Shown in pieces: positions 1 to 9,481 of a stretch of DNA of 64,000 bases. The stretch's first letter is position 1. The number at the start of each line of letters is the position of its first letter. A model generated the notes under the pieces. The model was not told the origin of the DNA. It did not search any database and saw only the letters and a list, made by a program, of their open reading frames with translations. Made by a program: the position numbers and the translations under genes. The DNA lies in NCBI GenBank assembly GCA_035703165.1, contig DASSYR010000031.1:1-64000 (forward strand), given 5' to 3'. The DNA is from AWTP1-9 sp035703165. Lineage in GTDB: Bacteria; Bacteroidota; Bacteroidia; Chitinophagales; Chitinophagaceae.

Positions 1-123
1 GAAACAACTATCAGCGAAATCGTAGAAATGACACCCCATTCTATTCATGCGGTTACATTTGAAGGGTTTTTGTTGAAAATTTTGCTCTTTATTATGGCTT
101 ATCAAATAAAAACAATTGTTTAA
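1..123 (+). CDS. 3' end of an unidentified gene, possibly a DDE transposase
   Basis: An open frame enters from the left edge and ends at a TAA at 121-123, giving 40 residues. The segment begins with ETTIS and ends in a hydrophobic tail (FLLKILLFIMAYQIKTIV). A (V/I)ET-T-(F/I)S pattern followed by a hydrophobic tail resembles the last catalytic Glu region of some Bacteroidota DDE transposases. That resemblance is from memory and weak. A membrane protein tail is the alternative. There is no start in the window, and no inverted repeat or target duplication was seen at its right side. Confidence 0.45.
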   Translation, partial: ETTISEIVEMTPHSIHAVTFEGFLLKILLFIMAYQIKTIV

Positions 124-192
124 ATCAGGAAACTTGAATTATTTATTTTTTTTAAAAAAGGGTTTATGATATTTCTACCTTATTTTTAGTCT

Positions 193-786
193 ATGCAATT
201 ACTGAAAAAGAATAGATATTATAAACCGGTACGCCTTATTTTCTTTTTTTTGTTAATCTGGCTATGTACCCATATTTTATATTTAGCCGTTAATGGTGTA
301 CCCGATTACAGAGGGAGTGCGGATGTAGCTATTGTGCTGGGTAATGTGGTGTACAATAACGGTAATCTTTCTCCCTGGTTAAAAACGAGGGTTGATAAGG
401 CAATTGAATTATACAGGGAGGGAAGGGTCAAAAAAATTTTTGTTAGCGGCGGTCGGGGAAAAGGGAAATATCATTATCCCGAAGGAGATGCTATGAGAGC
501 CTATCTTATAAAAATGGGAATACCCGAAATGGTTATTATTAAAGATAACGAAGGGGTTAATTCATACTACACTGCGAAAAATTTTATTGAATTAACTCAA
601 AAGGAACATTTTTCATCGGCAATTATTGTAACCCATTTTTATCATATCGCCAGGTGCAGGTATATATTAAATAAACTTGGTTTTCATAATCTTTATTCAG
701 TATCGGCTGACCGGTTTCACTGGGTTGATTTACCAGGCGCTTTTAGAGATGTGGTTGCTTATTACAAATATGTAGCTGTATATTAA
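193..786 (+). CDS. SanA/YdcF-like DUF218 membrane protein
   Basis: The product is 197 residues. One N-terminal membrane segment (about residues 13-33) is followed by a DUF218 domain starting near residue 43 (ADVAIVLGN). The family-typical VSGG-R-G loop lies near residue 83 and an IVTHFYHIARC segment lies near the C terminus. DUF218 proteins of the SanA/YdcF type are anchored on the periplasmic face and are linked to envelope permeability (SanA) or nucleotide-cofactor binding (YdcF); the reaction is not established. The start ATG at 193 gives the expected membrane anchor. The stop overlaps the 3' end of the convergent mtaB gene by two bases, so the two share a tail-to-tail junction without a visible terminator. 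Confidence 0.8.
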   Translation: MQLLKKNRYYKPVRLIFFFLLIWLCTHILYLAVNGVPDYRGSADVAIVLGNVVYNNGNLSPWLKTRVDKAIELYREGRVKKIFVSGGRGKGKYHYPEGDAMRAYLIKMGIPEMVIIKDNEGVNSYYTAKNFIELTQKEHFSSAIIVTHFYHIARCRYILNKLGFHNLYSVSADRFHWVDLPGAFRDVVAYYKYVAVY

Positions 787-2057
787 AGTTTCCAATCAAC
801 AATAGTATTTACCCATTCTTTGCGATAAGGAGTGGTAACCCTAATATAGTTATCAGTATAACCCTCCATCATGTTATTTTTTACTTGACCTTCAAAAAGC
901 ACTTTGCGAACTTCACCTGTATGTTGTTCCGTAAAATATTGCATTTTCATATAAGACAGATTGCGTAACACTTTATTTCTTTCATTACGAGTGTGTATGG
1001 GAATAGCTGGCTTAATAGTTAATGCATGAGTATTGTCTCTTTCGGAATAAGTAAATACGTGGAGGTAGGAAATATTTAATGAATGAAGGAAATCAAATGT
1101 CTCGGTAAAGTCTTCGTCTGTTTCCCCGGGAAATCCTGCAATAACATCTACTCCGATGGCACAATGGGGCATATAAGTTTTAATTAAACTAACTTTTTCT
1201 GCATACAACTCCCTCTTATATCTCCTTCTCATCAATGCTAAGATTTTATTACTCCCACTTTGGAGGGGGATATGAAAATGAGGCATAAATTTATTGCTGC
1301 CAGCAACAAAATCTACAATTTCATTAGTTAAAAGATTAGGTTCGATAGAGGAAATGCGATACCGTTCAATGCCATTCACTTTATCCAATTCTTTAATCAA
1401 TTCAAAGAAATTTTCATCCTGTTTATTATGTCCATTCGTGCCTTTACCAAAATCTCCCAGGTTCACGCCGGTTAATACAATTTCTTTTACTCCGGAAGCA
1501 GCCAATTCGTGTACGTTTTTGACAACATTTTCAATTGAATCGCTCCGGCTTTTGCCACGGGCAAGGGGAATGGTACAAAAGGAGCAGTTGTAATCACAAC
1601 CATCCTGTACTTTTAAAAAAGTTCTTGTACGGTCGTGGATAGAATAGGAAGCCGTAAAACTATTTACATCCTCAATATCACAACTGCAAATTTTAGCTGA
1701 GTCACCTTTTGCCAGCTCTCGGATGTGTTTGGCAATATTAAATTTCTCGGCAGCGCCTAATACTAAATTTACACCGGGTATAGAGGCTATTTCTTTTGGC
1801 TTTAATTGAGCATAACAACCGGTAATTACTATTAAACTGTCAGGAGACTTTCTTTGAATGCGGCGAACAAGTTGCCTGCATTCTTTATCAGCATTATCAG
1901 TAACCGAGCAGGTATTAATTACATATACGTCCGCTTGTTCGGTAAATTCTTTTTTCTCAAATCCTTCCCTTTCCACCATACGGGCAAGAGTGGAAGTTTC
2001 TGAGAAATTTAGTTTGCAGCCAAGAGTATGAAATGCTATGGTGTTCGCTTCTGCCAT
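783..2057 (-). CDS. mtaB: MtaB-type tRNA N6-threonylcarbamoyladenosine (t6A37) methylthiotransferase
   Basis: This radical-SAM enzyme of 424 residues should convert t6A37 to ms2t6A37 in ANN-decoding tRNAs. The N-terminal MTTase domain carries Cys14, Cys50 and Cys81 for the auxiliary cluster. The radical-SAM domain carries CX3CX2C at Cys154/158/161, followed by TIPLARGKSRS. The TLGCKLN signature separates it from MiaB, which is also present in this window (YGCQMN). I place the start at the ATG at 2057 because translation then begins MAEANTIAF just before the first conserved Cys. A longer frame reaches back to 2078 but would overlap the -7 promoter box at 2066-2073. Confidence 0.92.
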   Translation of the reverse strand: MAEANTIAFHTLGCKLNFSETSTLARMVEREGFEKKEFTEQADVYVINTCSVTDNADKECRQLVRRIQRKSPDSLIVITGCYAQLKPKEIASIPGVNLVLGAAEKFNIAKHIRELAKGDSAKICSCDIEDVNSFTASYSIHDRTRTFLKVQDGCDYNCSFCTIPLARGKSRSDSIENVVKNVHELAASGVKEIVLTGVNLGDFGKGTNGHNKQDENFFELIKELDKVNGIERYRISSIEPNLLTNEIVDFVAGSNKFMPHFHIPLQSGSNKILALMRRRYKRELYAEKVSLIKTYMPHCAIGVDVIAGFPGETDEDFTETFDFLHSLNISYLHVFTYSERDNTHALTIKPAIPIHTRNERNKVLRNLSYMKMQYFTEQHTGEVRKVLFEGQVKNNMMEGYTDNYIRVTTPYRKEWVNTIVDWKL

Positions 2058-2065
2058 TGAACCTG

Positions 2066-2073
2066 CAAAGATA
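2066..2073 (-). promoter_or_regulatory. Bacteroidota -7 box of mtaB
   Basis: Reading on the minus strand the box is TATCTTTG, an exact match to the Bacteroidota consensus TAnnTTTG. It ends 8 bases before the chosen mtaB ATG, implying a transcript with almost no leader. No clear -33 TTG is visible at the usual distance. Confidence 0.55.
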
Positions 2074-2216
2074 AGCAAGGGTATGTAAATCTACTGGTTA
2101 TAGGGGATTTTATAATTTTAAGCTAAAATTGCAATCTTATTGTGTGGACAATCTATGAAAGGGTGAGGAATGAAAAGCGATTTAAAGAATTATTATTACA
2201 AAAACAGAATTATAAA

Positions 2217-2978
2217 ATGAAAGTTTTTTTAAGGCCTCTTCAATGGATTTATGTGATTTATGCTTTTTCCCTTTTTCTTGCTTTTATGTTTATTGTTTTC
2301 CCAATTGTTATTGTTGCCTCTTTTTTTGGTAAGATAAATGGCGGCAATTTTATTTACAGGCTTTGCAGTTTTTGGGCAGATATCTGGCTCTTGCTTACAG
2401 GTATTTTTCATAAAAAAATTGTAGAATCCCCTGTTAATAAAAAAGCGCATTATATTTTTATTTCAAACCATATTTCTTATATGGACATCCCGCAAATGCT
2501 AAAAGCCATAAGACAACCTATGCGGATTTTAGGAAAGGTGGAAATGACTCGTATTCCTGTGTTTGGATATATTTATAAAAGTGCAGTAGTATGCGTAGAT
2601 AGATCAAATGCAGAAGAAAGAGCCAGAAGTGTTGAAAGATTAAAATCAATTTTAAATAAAGGTATTTCCGTTTTTCTTTGTCCTGAAGGAACATTTAATA
2701 TGACAAATCAGCCCCTTAAGGAGTTTTTTGATGGCGCTTTTCGTATTGCTATTGAAACACAAACACCTATTAAACCATTATTGTTTTTAGATACTTATGA
2801 CCGGCTTCATTATAATTCTGTTTTTAGCTTAACACCCGGTAAGCTAAGAACGATTTATTTGGATGAAATAAGTGCTAATGGCTATACATTGGATGATGTG
2901 ACCCTGCTAAAGCAAAAAGTATATGATATCATGGAAACTAAGCTAAAGGAGTATAACGCATCCTGGATAAAATCTTAG
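2217..2978 (+). CDS. plsC: 1-acyl-sn-glycerol-3-phosphate acyltransferase (PlsC family)
   Basis: The 253-residue product belongs to the PlsC acyltransferases, which esterify the sn-2 position of lysophosphatidate at the inner membrane. The N-terminal hydrophobic segment spans about residues 10-36. The HX4D catalytic motif is His85-Asp90 (NHISYMD) and the substrate-binding EGT is at residues 157-159 (CPEGTFN). A GTG at 2142 would add 25 polar residues in front of the membrane segment. I prefer the ATG at 2217, which begins MKVFLRPLQW. The gene is followed 54 bases later by priA on the same strand, and the two may be cotranscribed. The exact acyl substrate cannot be told from sequence. Confidence 0.85.
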   Translation: MKVFLRPLQWIYVIYAFSLFLAFMFIVFPIVIVASFFGKINGGNFIYRLCSFWADIWLLLTGIFHKKIVESPVNKKAHYIFISNHISYMDIPQMLKAIRQPMRILGKVEMTRIPVFGYIYKSAVVCVDRSNAEERARSVERLKSILNKGISVFLCPEGTFNMTNQPLKEFFDGAFRIAIETQTPIKPLLFLDTYDRLHYNSVFSLTPGKLRTIYLDEISANGYTLDDVTLLKQKVYDIMETKLKEYNASWIKS

Positions 2979-3032
2979 GTTTGTAAAAGGTTTTTAAAGT
3001 CTTATTATTTCATTCTTATCTTTAGTCTTTTA

Positions 3033-5528
3033 ATGGATGGGGTACAATTACATAACAAATTTGATAAAGTTTCTTCAGAAGCAAAAGTTTACGCAGAAAT
3101 TATTATACCATTGGCCTTACCTAAAAACTATACATGGTCAATACCGGAAAGATTAAATGATCAGGTAAAAGTGGGAGTGAGGGTTGAAGTGAGTTTGGGG
3201 AAAAATAAGAAGTATGCAGGCATTATTAAACGATTGCATATTGAAAAGCCGGATATATTTGAAACAAAAGATATTTTAAATGTACTGGATGTAGAGCCTG
3301 TTGTTAATGAAAAGCAGTTACTTCTCTGGGAATGGATAGCCGAATATTATTTGTGTAGTGAGGGTGAAGTAATGGCAGCAGCATTGCCCTCTCATTTTAA
3401 ACTTAGTAGTGAGACGGTTGTAATATTTAACGATGAATATGGCGATGATTTTTCTCAATTAGATCATGATGAATACCTGGTTGCAGAAGCTTTGTTAATA
3501 AAAAAGGAGTTGAAGTTGACCGAGGTACAAGAAATACTCGATTCTTCTCATGTGTACCCGGTTGTTAAAAGATTAATTGATAAAAGAGTTTGCTTTGTAT
3601 GGGAATCGCTTAAAGAAACGTACTCTCCCAAAAAAGAAACCTATGTATTACTTAATCCTGAATACTCGAATGAAGAAAAGCTTTCCCATTTGTTGAATAA
3701 CTGGAGCAGGGCTCCCAAACAAATGGAATTGCTGCTGAGCTATTTGCATTTAATAAAAACAGAAGGAGAAGTAACAAAATCGGGTCTATTAAAGAAAAGC
3801 AATGCAAATGATGCCCAATTAAAAGGCTTGGTTGAGAAAAATATACTTACTCTTGAGAAAAGAAATGTAGATCGGTTACGTTATCTGCCCAAGGATATTG
3901 TTATAGATTTTGATTTTTCGCAGGCACAGATTGAATCTTTTGAAAAAGTAAATCAGGTTTTTTCCGATAAAACAGTTTGTTTACTTCATGGCATTACTTC
4001 CAGTGGTAAAACACAAGTATATATCAAATTAATAGAAGAGTATATCAGAAAAGGGAAACAGGTCTTGTATCTTCTTCCCGAAATTGCATTGACATCTCAA
4101 ATTATTCGCCGTCTTCAGAAACATTTTGGCGGGTATATTGGTATTTATCACAGCAAGTTTAATCAGAATGAGAAAGTAGAAATATGGAATAAAGTGCGTA
4201 ATGAGGAACTAAAAGTGGTATTGGGGGCCAGGTCGTCTTTATTTTTGCCTTTTAGTAATTTAGGTTTAATTGTGGTTGATGAGGAACACGACACTTCTTA
4301 TAAACAGCAGGAACCTGCTCCAAGATACAACGCCAGAGACGCGGCTGTTTATTATGCGTCACTTTTTAATGCCAAAGTTTTACTGGGAAGCGCTACACCG
4401 GCAATAGAAAGTTATTTTAATGCAGTTACCCATAAGTATGGATTGGTGGAATTAAACGAACGGTACGGGGGGCTGGAAATGCCTGTAATAGAAATAATAG
4501 ACATTAAACCGTTTGCTGCAAAGGCAAGAGATAAAATTATTTTATCTCCGCCTCTTAAAACGGCCATTGAGCAATCATTACACCAAGGCAAGCAGGTAAT
4601 TCTTTTTCAAAATCGCAGGGGATATTCGCCTTACCAGGTTTGTAAGGTTTGTGGATGGATACCCCACTGTCGTTACTGCGATGTTAGTTTAACGTTCCAT
4701 AAAGGCACGAATAAACTTCATTGTCATTACTGCGGTACCGTTTATCCAACAGTTAATACCTGCCAGGCTTGCGGTAGTCATAATTTTTTGCAGCGCAATT
4801 TTGGTACGGAAAAGATTGAAGAATTTTTGGAAGAAGAATTTCCAAATGCAAAAATTGCCCGGATGGATATTGATAGTGTGCGTGGAAAACAGGCACATGA
4901 TAGTTTGATCCAGCAGTTTGAACAGCAACGAATTAATATACTTGTTGGGACACAAATGGTGGTGAAAGGTCTGGATTTTGATAATGTAAACCTGGTGGGT
5001 ATTATAGATGCAGACAGCATTTTAAATTTTGCCGATTTCAGGGTAAATGAAAGAGCATTTCAGTTAATGGAACAGGTGAGTGGGCGTGCCGGAAGAAAGG
5101 AGGCACAGGGAAAAGTAATGATCCAGGTAACTAATACCAAACATCCTGTACTTAGTTTTGTGCAGCAACATAATTACCAGATGTTGTATCAATATGAAAT
5201 TGATGGAAGACAGAGATTTTTTTATCCGCCTTTTTCTCGCATTGTATTATTAACTTTTCGGCATAAGTTTAAAGAGGTAGCCGCAGCTGCTGCGCAACAT
5301 TTTGCGGATGCTATGAAAAAACAATTTGGTAAATTTTTAATGGGCCCTGCTGAACCAGTTGTAAACCGCATACGCAACCAGTATTTAATGGAATTGCTAA
5401 TAAAACTCCCTAAAGAAGCCTCGGTTATTCATGCGTGTAAAAAAATGATACTGGAACAAACAGCTGTTTTACATAATGACAAAAGATTTCGTAGTGTAGT
5501 GATTATACCCGATGCGGATGCAATGTAA
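3033..5528 (+). CDS. priA: primosomal protein N' (replication restart helicase PriA)
   Basis: PriA (831 residues, typical for Bacteroidota) recognises stalled forks, unwinds DNA 3'-5' and reloads the replicative helicase. The N-terminal DNA-binding region is residues 1-110. The helicase core has Walker A GITSSGKT at 320-327 and the Walker B DEEH box at 416-419. A cysteine-rich zinc-binding insert begins near residue 537 with CX2CX6CX2C (KVCGWIPHCRYC), followed by further CX2C pairs. The VSGRAGR motif VI is intact. The ATG at 3033 gives the whole N-terminal domain. No frameshift or missing motif was seen. Confidence 0.96.
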   Translation: MDGVQLHNKFDKVSSEAKVYAEIIIPLALPKNYTWSIPERLNDQVKVGVRVEVSLGKNKKYAGIIKRLHIEKPDIFETKDILNVLDVEPVVNEKQLLLWEWIAEYYLCSEGEVMAAALPSHFKLSSETVVIFNDEYGDDFSQLDHDEYLVAEALLIKKELKLTEVQEILDSSHVYPVVKRLIDKRVCFVWESLKETYSPKKETYVLLNPEYSNEEKLSHLLNNWSRAPKQMELLLSYLHLIKTEGEVTKSGLLKKSNANDAQLKGLVEKNILTLEKRNVDRLRYLPKDIVIDFDFSQAQIESFEKVNQVFSDKTVCLLHGITSSGKTQVYIKLIEEYIRKGKQVLYLLPEIALTSQIIRRLQKHFGGYIGIYHSKFNQNEKVEIWNKVRNEELKVVLGARSSLFLPFSNLGLIVVDEEHDTSYKQQEPAPRYNARDAAVYYASLFNAKVLLGSATPAIESYFNAVTHKYGLVELNERYGGLEMPVIEIIDIKPFAAKARDKIILSPPLKTAIEQSLHQGKQVILFQNRRGYSPYQVCKVCGWIPHCRYCDVSLTFHKGTNKLHCHYCGTVYPTVNTCQACGSHNFLQRNFGTEKIEEFLEEEFPNAKIARMDIDSVRGKQAHDSLIQQFEQQRINILVGTQMVVKGLDFDNVNLVGIIDADSILNFADFRVNERAFQLMEQVSGRAGRKEAQGKVMIQVTNTKHPVLSFVQQHNYQMLYQYEIDGRQRFFYPPFSRIVLLTFRHKFKEVAAAAAQHFADAMKKQFGKFLMGPAEPVVNRIRNQYLMELLIKLPKEASVIHACKKMILEQTAVLHNDKRFRSVVIIPDADAM

Positions 5529-5580
5529 GGGTATGAGCCTGACAGAAATAAAAATCGTTTAAGCTTCTTTTATATGGGGG

Positions 5581-7548
5581 CTATTGTATTTTTTCAAGTA
5601 CCAGGGCAATTTTATTAAAATCTGCTGCGGTATTGATGATTTTTTTAAAATCCTCGTATTGTGAAATCGGATAGTTGATTTTTCTATATTCTTCAGTCAC
5701 ATGAATCTTTACAACATTTCCTTCCACAACATAGGAAGAAGCAAATCCCATTGTTATTTCACCATTTTCTTTGTAAACATTATTGAGGATTAAATCATCT
5801 AAATTTTTAACCCGGTAACCGGCAGGAATAATAAAATCAATTTTTCTTTCCAATATGTGTGGAAATTCTATTTCTATTGGCAATTGTCTGGGCTTATCCT
5901 GGTACATTTCTACCTGGGGACCTATTATCTCTCCAATTTTTACTAAAAGTTTATTCCCTGCTCTTTCTACCAATTCACTGGCTTTTACTTTAGCATTTAA
6001 TATAAAAGGTTTGTTTTCATTATAGCTTTCAAAGTCGGTGTTTTCCAATTTAGTGCTTATTACATGCTCAGAGTTTGTACCGAACTTAACAAGTTCTTTT
6101 ATAAATGCTTTTTGCTCTTCCTCCGAACCAAAGGTAAAGGAGGCTTTAAAAGGGGGGGCTTCATAGCCGCTATGGATTTGTTTTATATCAATTTCCGCCG
6201 TATCAGTAGATGTATTTATGGATACTTTAGCTTCAATATTACTTACTGTACTGGTATAATCTTCTAACGGAACAGGCTTTATATCGGCGATAGCTGTCGT
6301 GAAGTTGCCAATGGTAGTTGTTTTGCAAAATAGGCCATTTGCCCCGCCCCAATTATGATAAATCCAGGGAAAACGTGTTTCTATTCGTGTAGGAGCCATA
6401 AATTTTTTTAGTGTGGGGAAGTATATGAGATGATTTTCCGCTGTGTTCCAAAATTCAAAATTTTTATCAATGGTAAATTCACTTCTGTCTCCCGTAAGTA
6501 CTAATTGAAAGTCAATTCCAAGTGTTTTAAAGATAGCTGCGTATAATCTCACTATCCCTGTATAACTGGTTACTCTATTTTTTATTATTTTTTCCAGATT
6601 TTCAGCTTCTTTGGTATTAACATCTTCTCTCGGTGCAAAATTCTTTTTAACATAATTTTCAACCGTAACGATTTTTTCTTTTTCAGTATTAAGCTTGCTC
6701 CAGCTATTTTCTTTTACAAAGGTTTCAATTTTTTGATTTTCCTTTTCAGTCGTTGTTGTATAAATTTCATGAATACGTTTAGCAAGTTCATTCCAGGTAA
6801 AAACTTTTTCCACAGAGCTACGTGATAAATTATAGGATAGTTTAAATTCTATTCTTTGGATGTTGGCTCTTACGTGAGCATATTTTTCACCATCGGGAAT
6901 AGCGGTAAGATTTGCTAATTGTATTGTTATAAAGCGTTTTTCCCCGAGTAGTGTATCAACAGGCTTAACATCGGCATTGTATGATTTACATTCAAACACC
7001 AGCCTGGAGGGAGCCACGATTTGTACAGAGGCATTGAGACAGGGGGTGCTGGACTGCATCATTTCCCGGCCAAAATAATAAGCAGATCTTTTATAAGTAT
7101 AATAATATTCCACTTCACTGCCTTTTTCCAGTCCTTCAACAGCAAATATTTTATATATATTTCCATCGCTTTCTTTAAGATCTTTAATGTTATTTTTATC
7201 CAGTTCTTTAACCTTTCCTCCAGGGGTAAGAGTTCTGGCTTTAATATCTACAATGTCTGAATTATCGCTAACCCCAAGGTATATTTTGTTAAAAGTTTCA
7301 ATTCCTTTATCATCATGTACTTGTATAATACGATGGTATGTTCTATAAATAAATTGTTCATTTTTTTCGTCAACGTATTCTATACGCCGTTTGTCTAAAA
7401 TTGTAACGGCCGATTCACTATTGTATTTGCTTTCCAATTTGTGATAAACCGGATTTTCATCCCATTGTTCGGGTATATAGCTGTTCTCTTGTGCATTAGC
7501 AATGCATAAGGAAAAAACTGACACGAAGAAGTTTATTATTTTTTTCAT
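5581..7548 (-). CDS. exported DUF3857 / transglutaminase-fold protein without catalytic Cys
   Basis: The product is 655 residues with an N-terminal signal peptide (MKKIINFFVSVFSLCIANAQ). The order is DUF3857-type beta domain, transglutaminase-like core and C-terminal DUF3858-like domain, as in other Bacteroidota DUF3857 proteins. In the core (about residues 325-375) the position aligned by eye with the GDCKD of its neighbour reads SYTGIVRLY. No Cys is present, although an NHLIYFP segment keeps the expected His. It is therefore probably non-enzymatic, acting in binding or scaffolding (inference). The ATG at 7548 is chosen because the longer frame to 7647 overlaps the upstream gene and hides the signal peptide. 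It is the last gene of a three-gene operon, 25 bases after the active paralogue. Confidence 0.8.
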   Translation of the reverse strand: MKKIINFFVSVFSLCIANAQENSYIPEQWDENPVYHKLESKYNSESAVTILDKRRIEYVDEKNEQFIYRTYHRIIQVHDDKGIETFNKIYLGVSDNSDIVDIKARTLTPGGKVKELDKNNIKDLKESDGNIYKIFAVEGLEKGSEVEYYYTYKRSAYYFGREMMQSSTPCLNASVQIVAPSRLVFECKSYNADVKPVDTLLGEKRFITIQLANLTAIPDGEKYAHVRANIQRIEFKLSYNLSRSSVEKVFTWNELAKRIHEIYTTTTEKENQKIETFVKENSWSKLNTEKEKIVTVENYVKKNFAPREDVNTKEAENLEKIIKNRVTSYTGIVRLYAAIFKTLGIDFQLVLTGDRSEFTIDKNFEFWNTAENHLIYFPTLKKFMAPTRIETRFPWIYHNWGGANGLFCKTTTIGNFTTAIADIKPVPLEDYTSTVSNIEAKVSINTSTDTAEIDIKQIHSGYEAPPFKASFTFGSEEEQKAFIKELVKFGTNSEHVISTKLENTDFESYNENKPFILNAKVKASELVERAGNKLLVKIGEIIGPQVEMYQDKPRQLPIEIEFPHILERKIDFIIPAGYRVKNLDDLILNNVYKENGEITMGFASSYVVEGNVVKIHVTEEYRKINYPISQYEDFKKIINTAADFNKIALVLEKIQ

Positions 7549-7573
7549 TTTAGTATAATTAATAGGGATTAAT

Positions 7574-9481
7574 TTATTTTTTTGATAAGCTGACAGACTC
7601 TTTATACATGGGTAACAATTGCTCCAGCACTTTATTCCATAATTCAAATTTATCGGGTGTAAGCAACAGATGATCGTTGTTGAATTGATACGTTACTATA
7701 ACTTTACTTTCTGTTTGTTCATATGTCAAATCAAAACCCCATATTTCATTGTGGTAAGATTTGCTTTTGGGTAAATAAGTAATTTTATAACCATCAGGTA
7801 TTTTAAAAACCGTTATATATTTTTTTGTATAAAGGAATGAAAATTCAATGGGCGATTTTCTTTTGGGATAATCAATTTCCTGGTGTTCAAATAACTTAAG
7901 CAGATTCATATTGATAAAATACTCATCTCCAATTTTTTTGGCGTAGTCTTGCAATGAAAAGGTAGCCAAAAGGCGGTTTTTATTTTTGTCTGAACGATTC
8001 CCAATGGAAATAGAATCTATAGTAAATTTATTCGAACCGCGGTTAAAATAAATTTTTAATTGTTCTTTTATATTTTTTTCGTCAGTGTAGGTTAGGGTGC
8101 TATTTAGAATTTCTGTAAAATATCCTTGCATATTTATTGATATAGACCCTTTTAATGTTTTGTCAGATAACTCTATAATTGTGGAATCAATATAAATATT
8201 TTTTTCTTTTTCCATTACCGGAACAGTGAGTACTTTATATTCGTTTTCGTTAATCATTACCAATGCCTCTTTATCCTGGATGGCATAAGGAGGCATGCCA
8301 AATGGACAGAATGGATCGGTACCATCTAAAAATATATATTTATCTCCCAGTTTAATGGTACTTATCATATGGTTATCTACAATTGTTGTAGGCACTTTGG
8401 TGTATTTATAAGGCAGGTCTCTTGTTCCAATCCATGTATAATATGCGGTAACGCCGGCTTTATTAAGCATAGTTGTTAAAATGCTGCTCATGTCCTTGCA
8501 ATCGCCAAAGCGTCTGCTGCAAATAAGATTGGCATCCCGGGGAATAAAGCCCTCCATACCGGCTTCGAATGCGACATATTTAATATTTTGCTGCACCCAG
8601 TTGTATATCTTTCTTGCTTTTTCTTCTGCATTGGTAACATGGTGTGTTAAAGAGTCAATTACCTTTTGTAATTCACTTCCAATTTCTTTATTAATGTTTT
8701 TAACAAAAGATTTATCCAATTCAAACAAGTCATTTAAATTGGACATATAATTTATCGTTTCTCCATTTTTGTTTTTATAATTTTCTATATAAAAAATTAC
8801 GTGTGGAGAATACCATGCATTGTCAGGGGCATCGGGATATTTTTTTTCTGATTCTAAATCTTTTACGCGAAAGGTGTAAATATTTTCATTTTTTTTTGTT
8901 TCAAAACTTACCGTTATTTTACTGGTATCGTTACCCATTAACAGGTATTTAATTTTCATGTCCTTTGGATAAGTAACAGTTAACTCACTATTGACTACCG
9001 GGATACTTCTTGAAAAATAAAAGGGGGATAGCAAATGAGGATCTTCATGGGAAATACTAAGTTTTAATGTACCAATGCTTCCCTCAGAAATAGCCGGAAA
9101 ATCGAAAATGGTTTCCTTTACGTCGTCATAAAATATACTATTACTTTGGTTATCTGAGGTTTTAAAATCCGTAACTTTTATTTTTTTATTATTGGGAGTT
9201 TGAGTGTAAGCTTCATATTCAATAATTTTATGAAAACTGCTATGAGAAAATCCATAGCGACCCCAATAAGCGGTTGCGTTAGCGGATAGAAATAATAGCT
9301 GTTGAAAATCTTTACTTTCCACTTTGGGTACGTCGTTTTCTACTTTTATTTTATAATTAAGATTGCTGTTAAGTATCACTGCATTTGTACCCGGGAACTT
9401 GTTTTTAAGTTCCTCAATATTTTGTGAAAGTGCGGATAAAGCCCAACAAGTGGATATGAAAAATAATTTTGAATGCTTCAT
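7574..9481 (-). CDS. exported DUF3857 / transglutaminase-domain protein (catalytic triad intact)
   Basis: The product is 635 residues with a signal peptide (MKHSKLFFISTCWALSALSQ). The N-terminal half is DUF3857-like. The transglutaminase core contains Cys in FGDCKDM near residue 328, His in DNHMI near 370 and Asp in FLDGTDP near 388, which together form the usual Cys-His-Asp triad. Such proteins are periplasmic or surface-located; their peptide or amide substrates are mostly unknown. The start ATG overlaps the stop of the upstream MORN-repeat gene by four bases (ATGA), which suggests translational coupling. The paralogue downstream has lost the Cys, so the pair may be a catalytic and non-catalytic set. 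Confidence is high for the domains and low for the role. Confidence 0.85.
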   Translation of the reverse strand: MKHSKLFFISTCWALSALSQNIEELKNKFPGTNAVILNSNLNYKIKVENDVPKVESKDFQQLLFLSANATAYWGRYGFSHSSFHKIIEYEAYTQTPNNKKIKVTDFKTSDNQSNSIFYDDVKETIFDFPAISEGSIGTLKLSISHEDPHLLSPFYFSRSIPVVNSELTVTYPKDMKIKYLLMGNDTSKITVSFETKKNENIYTFRVKDLESEKKYPDAPDNAWYSPHVIFYIENYKNKNGETINYMSNLNDLFELDKSFVKNINKEIGSELQKVIDSLTHHVTNAEEKARKIYNWVQQNIKYVAFEAGMEGFIPRDANLICSRRFGDCKDMSSILTTMLNKAGVTAYYTWIGTRDLPYKYTKVPTTIVDNHMISTIKLGDKYIFLDGTDPFCPFGMPPYAIQDKEALVMINENEYKVLTVPVMEKEKNIYIDSTIIELSDKTLKGSISINMQGYFTEILNSTLTYTDEKNIKEQLKIYFNRGSNKFTIDSISIGNRSDKNKNRLLATFSLQDYAKKIGDEYFINMNLLKLFEHQEIDYPKRKSPIEFSFLYTKKYITVFKIPDGYKITYLPKSKSYHNEIWGFDLTYEQTESKVIVTYQFNNDHLLLTPDKFELWNKVLEQLLPMYKESVSLSKK

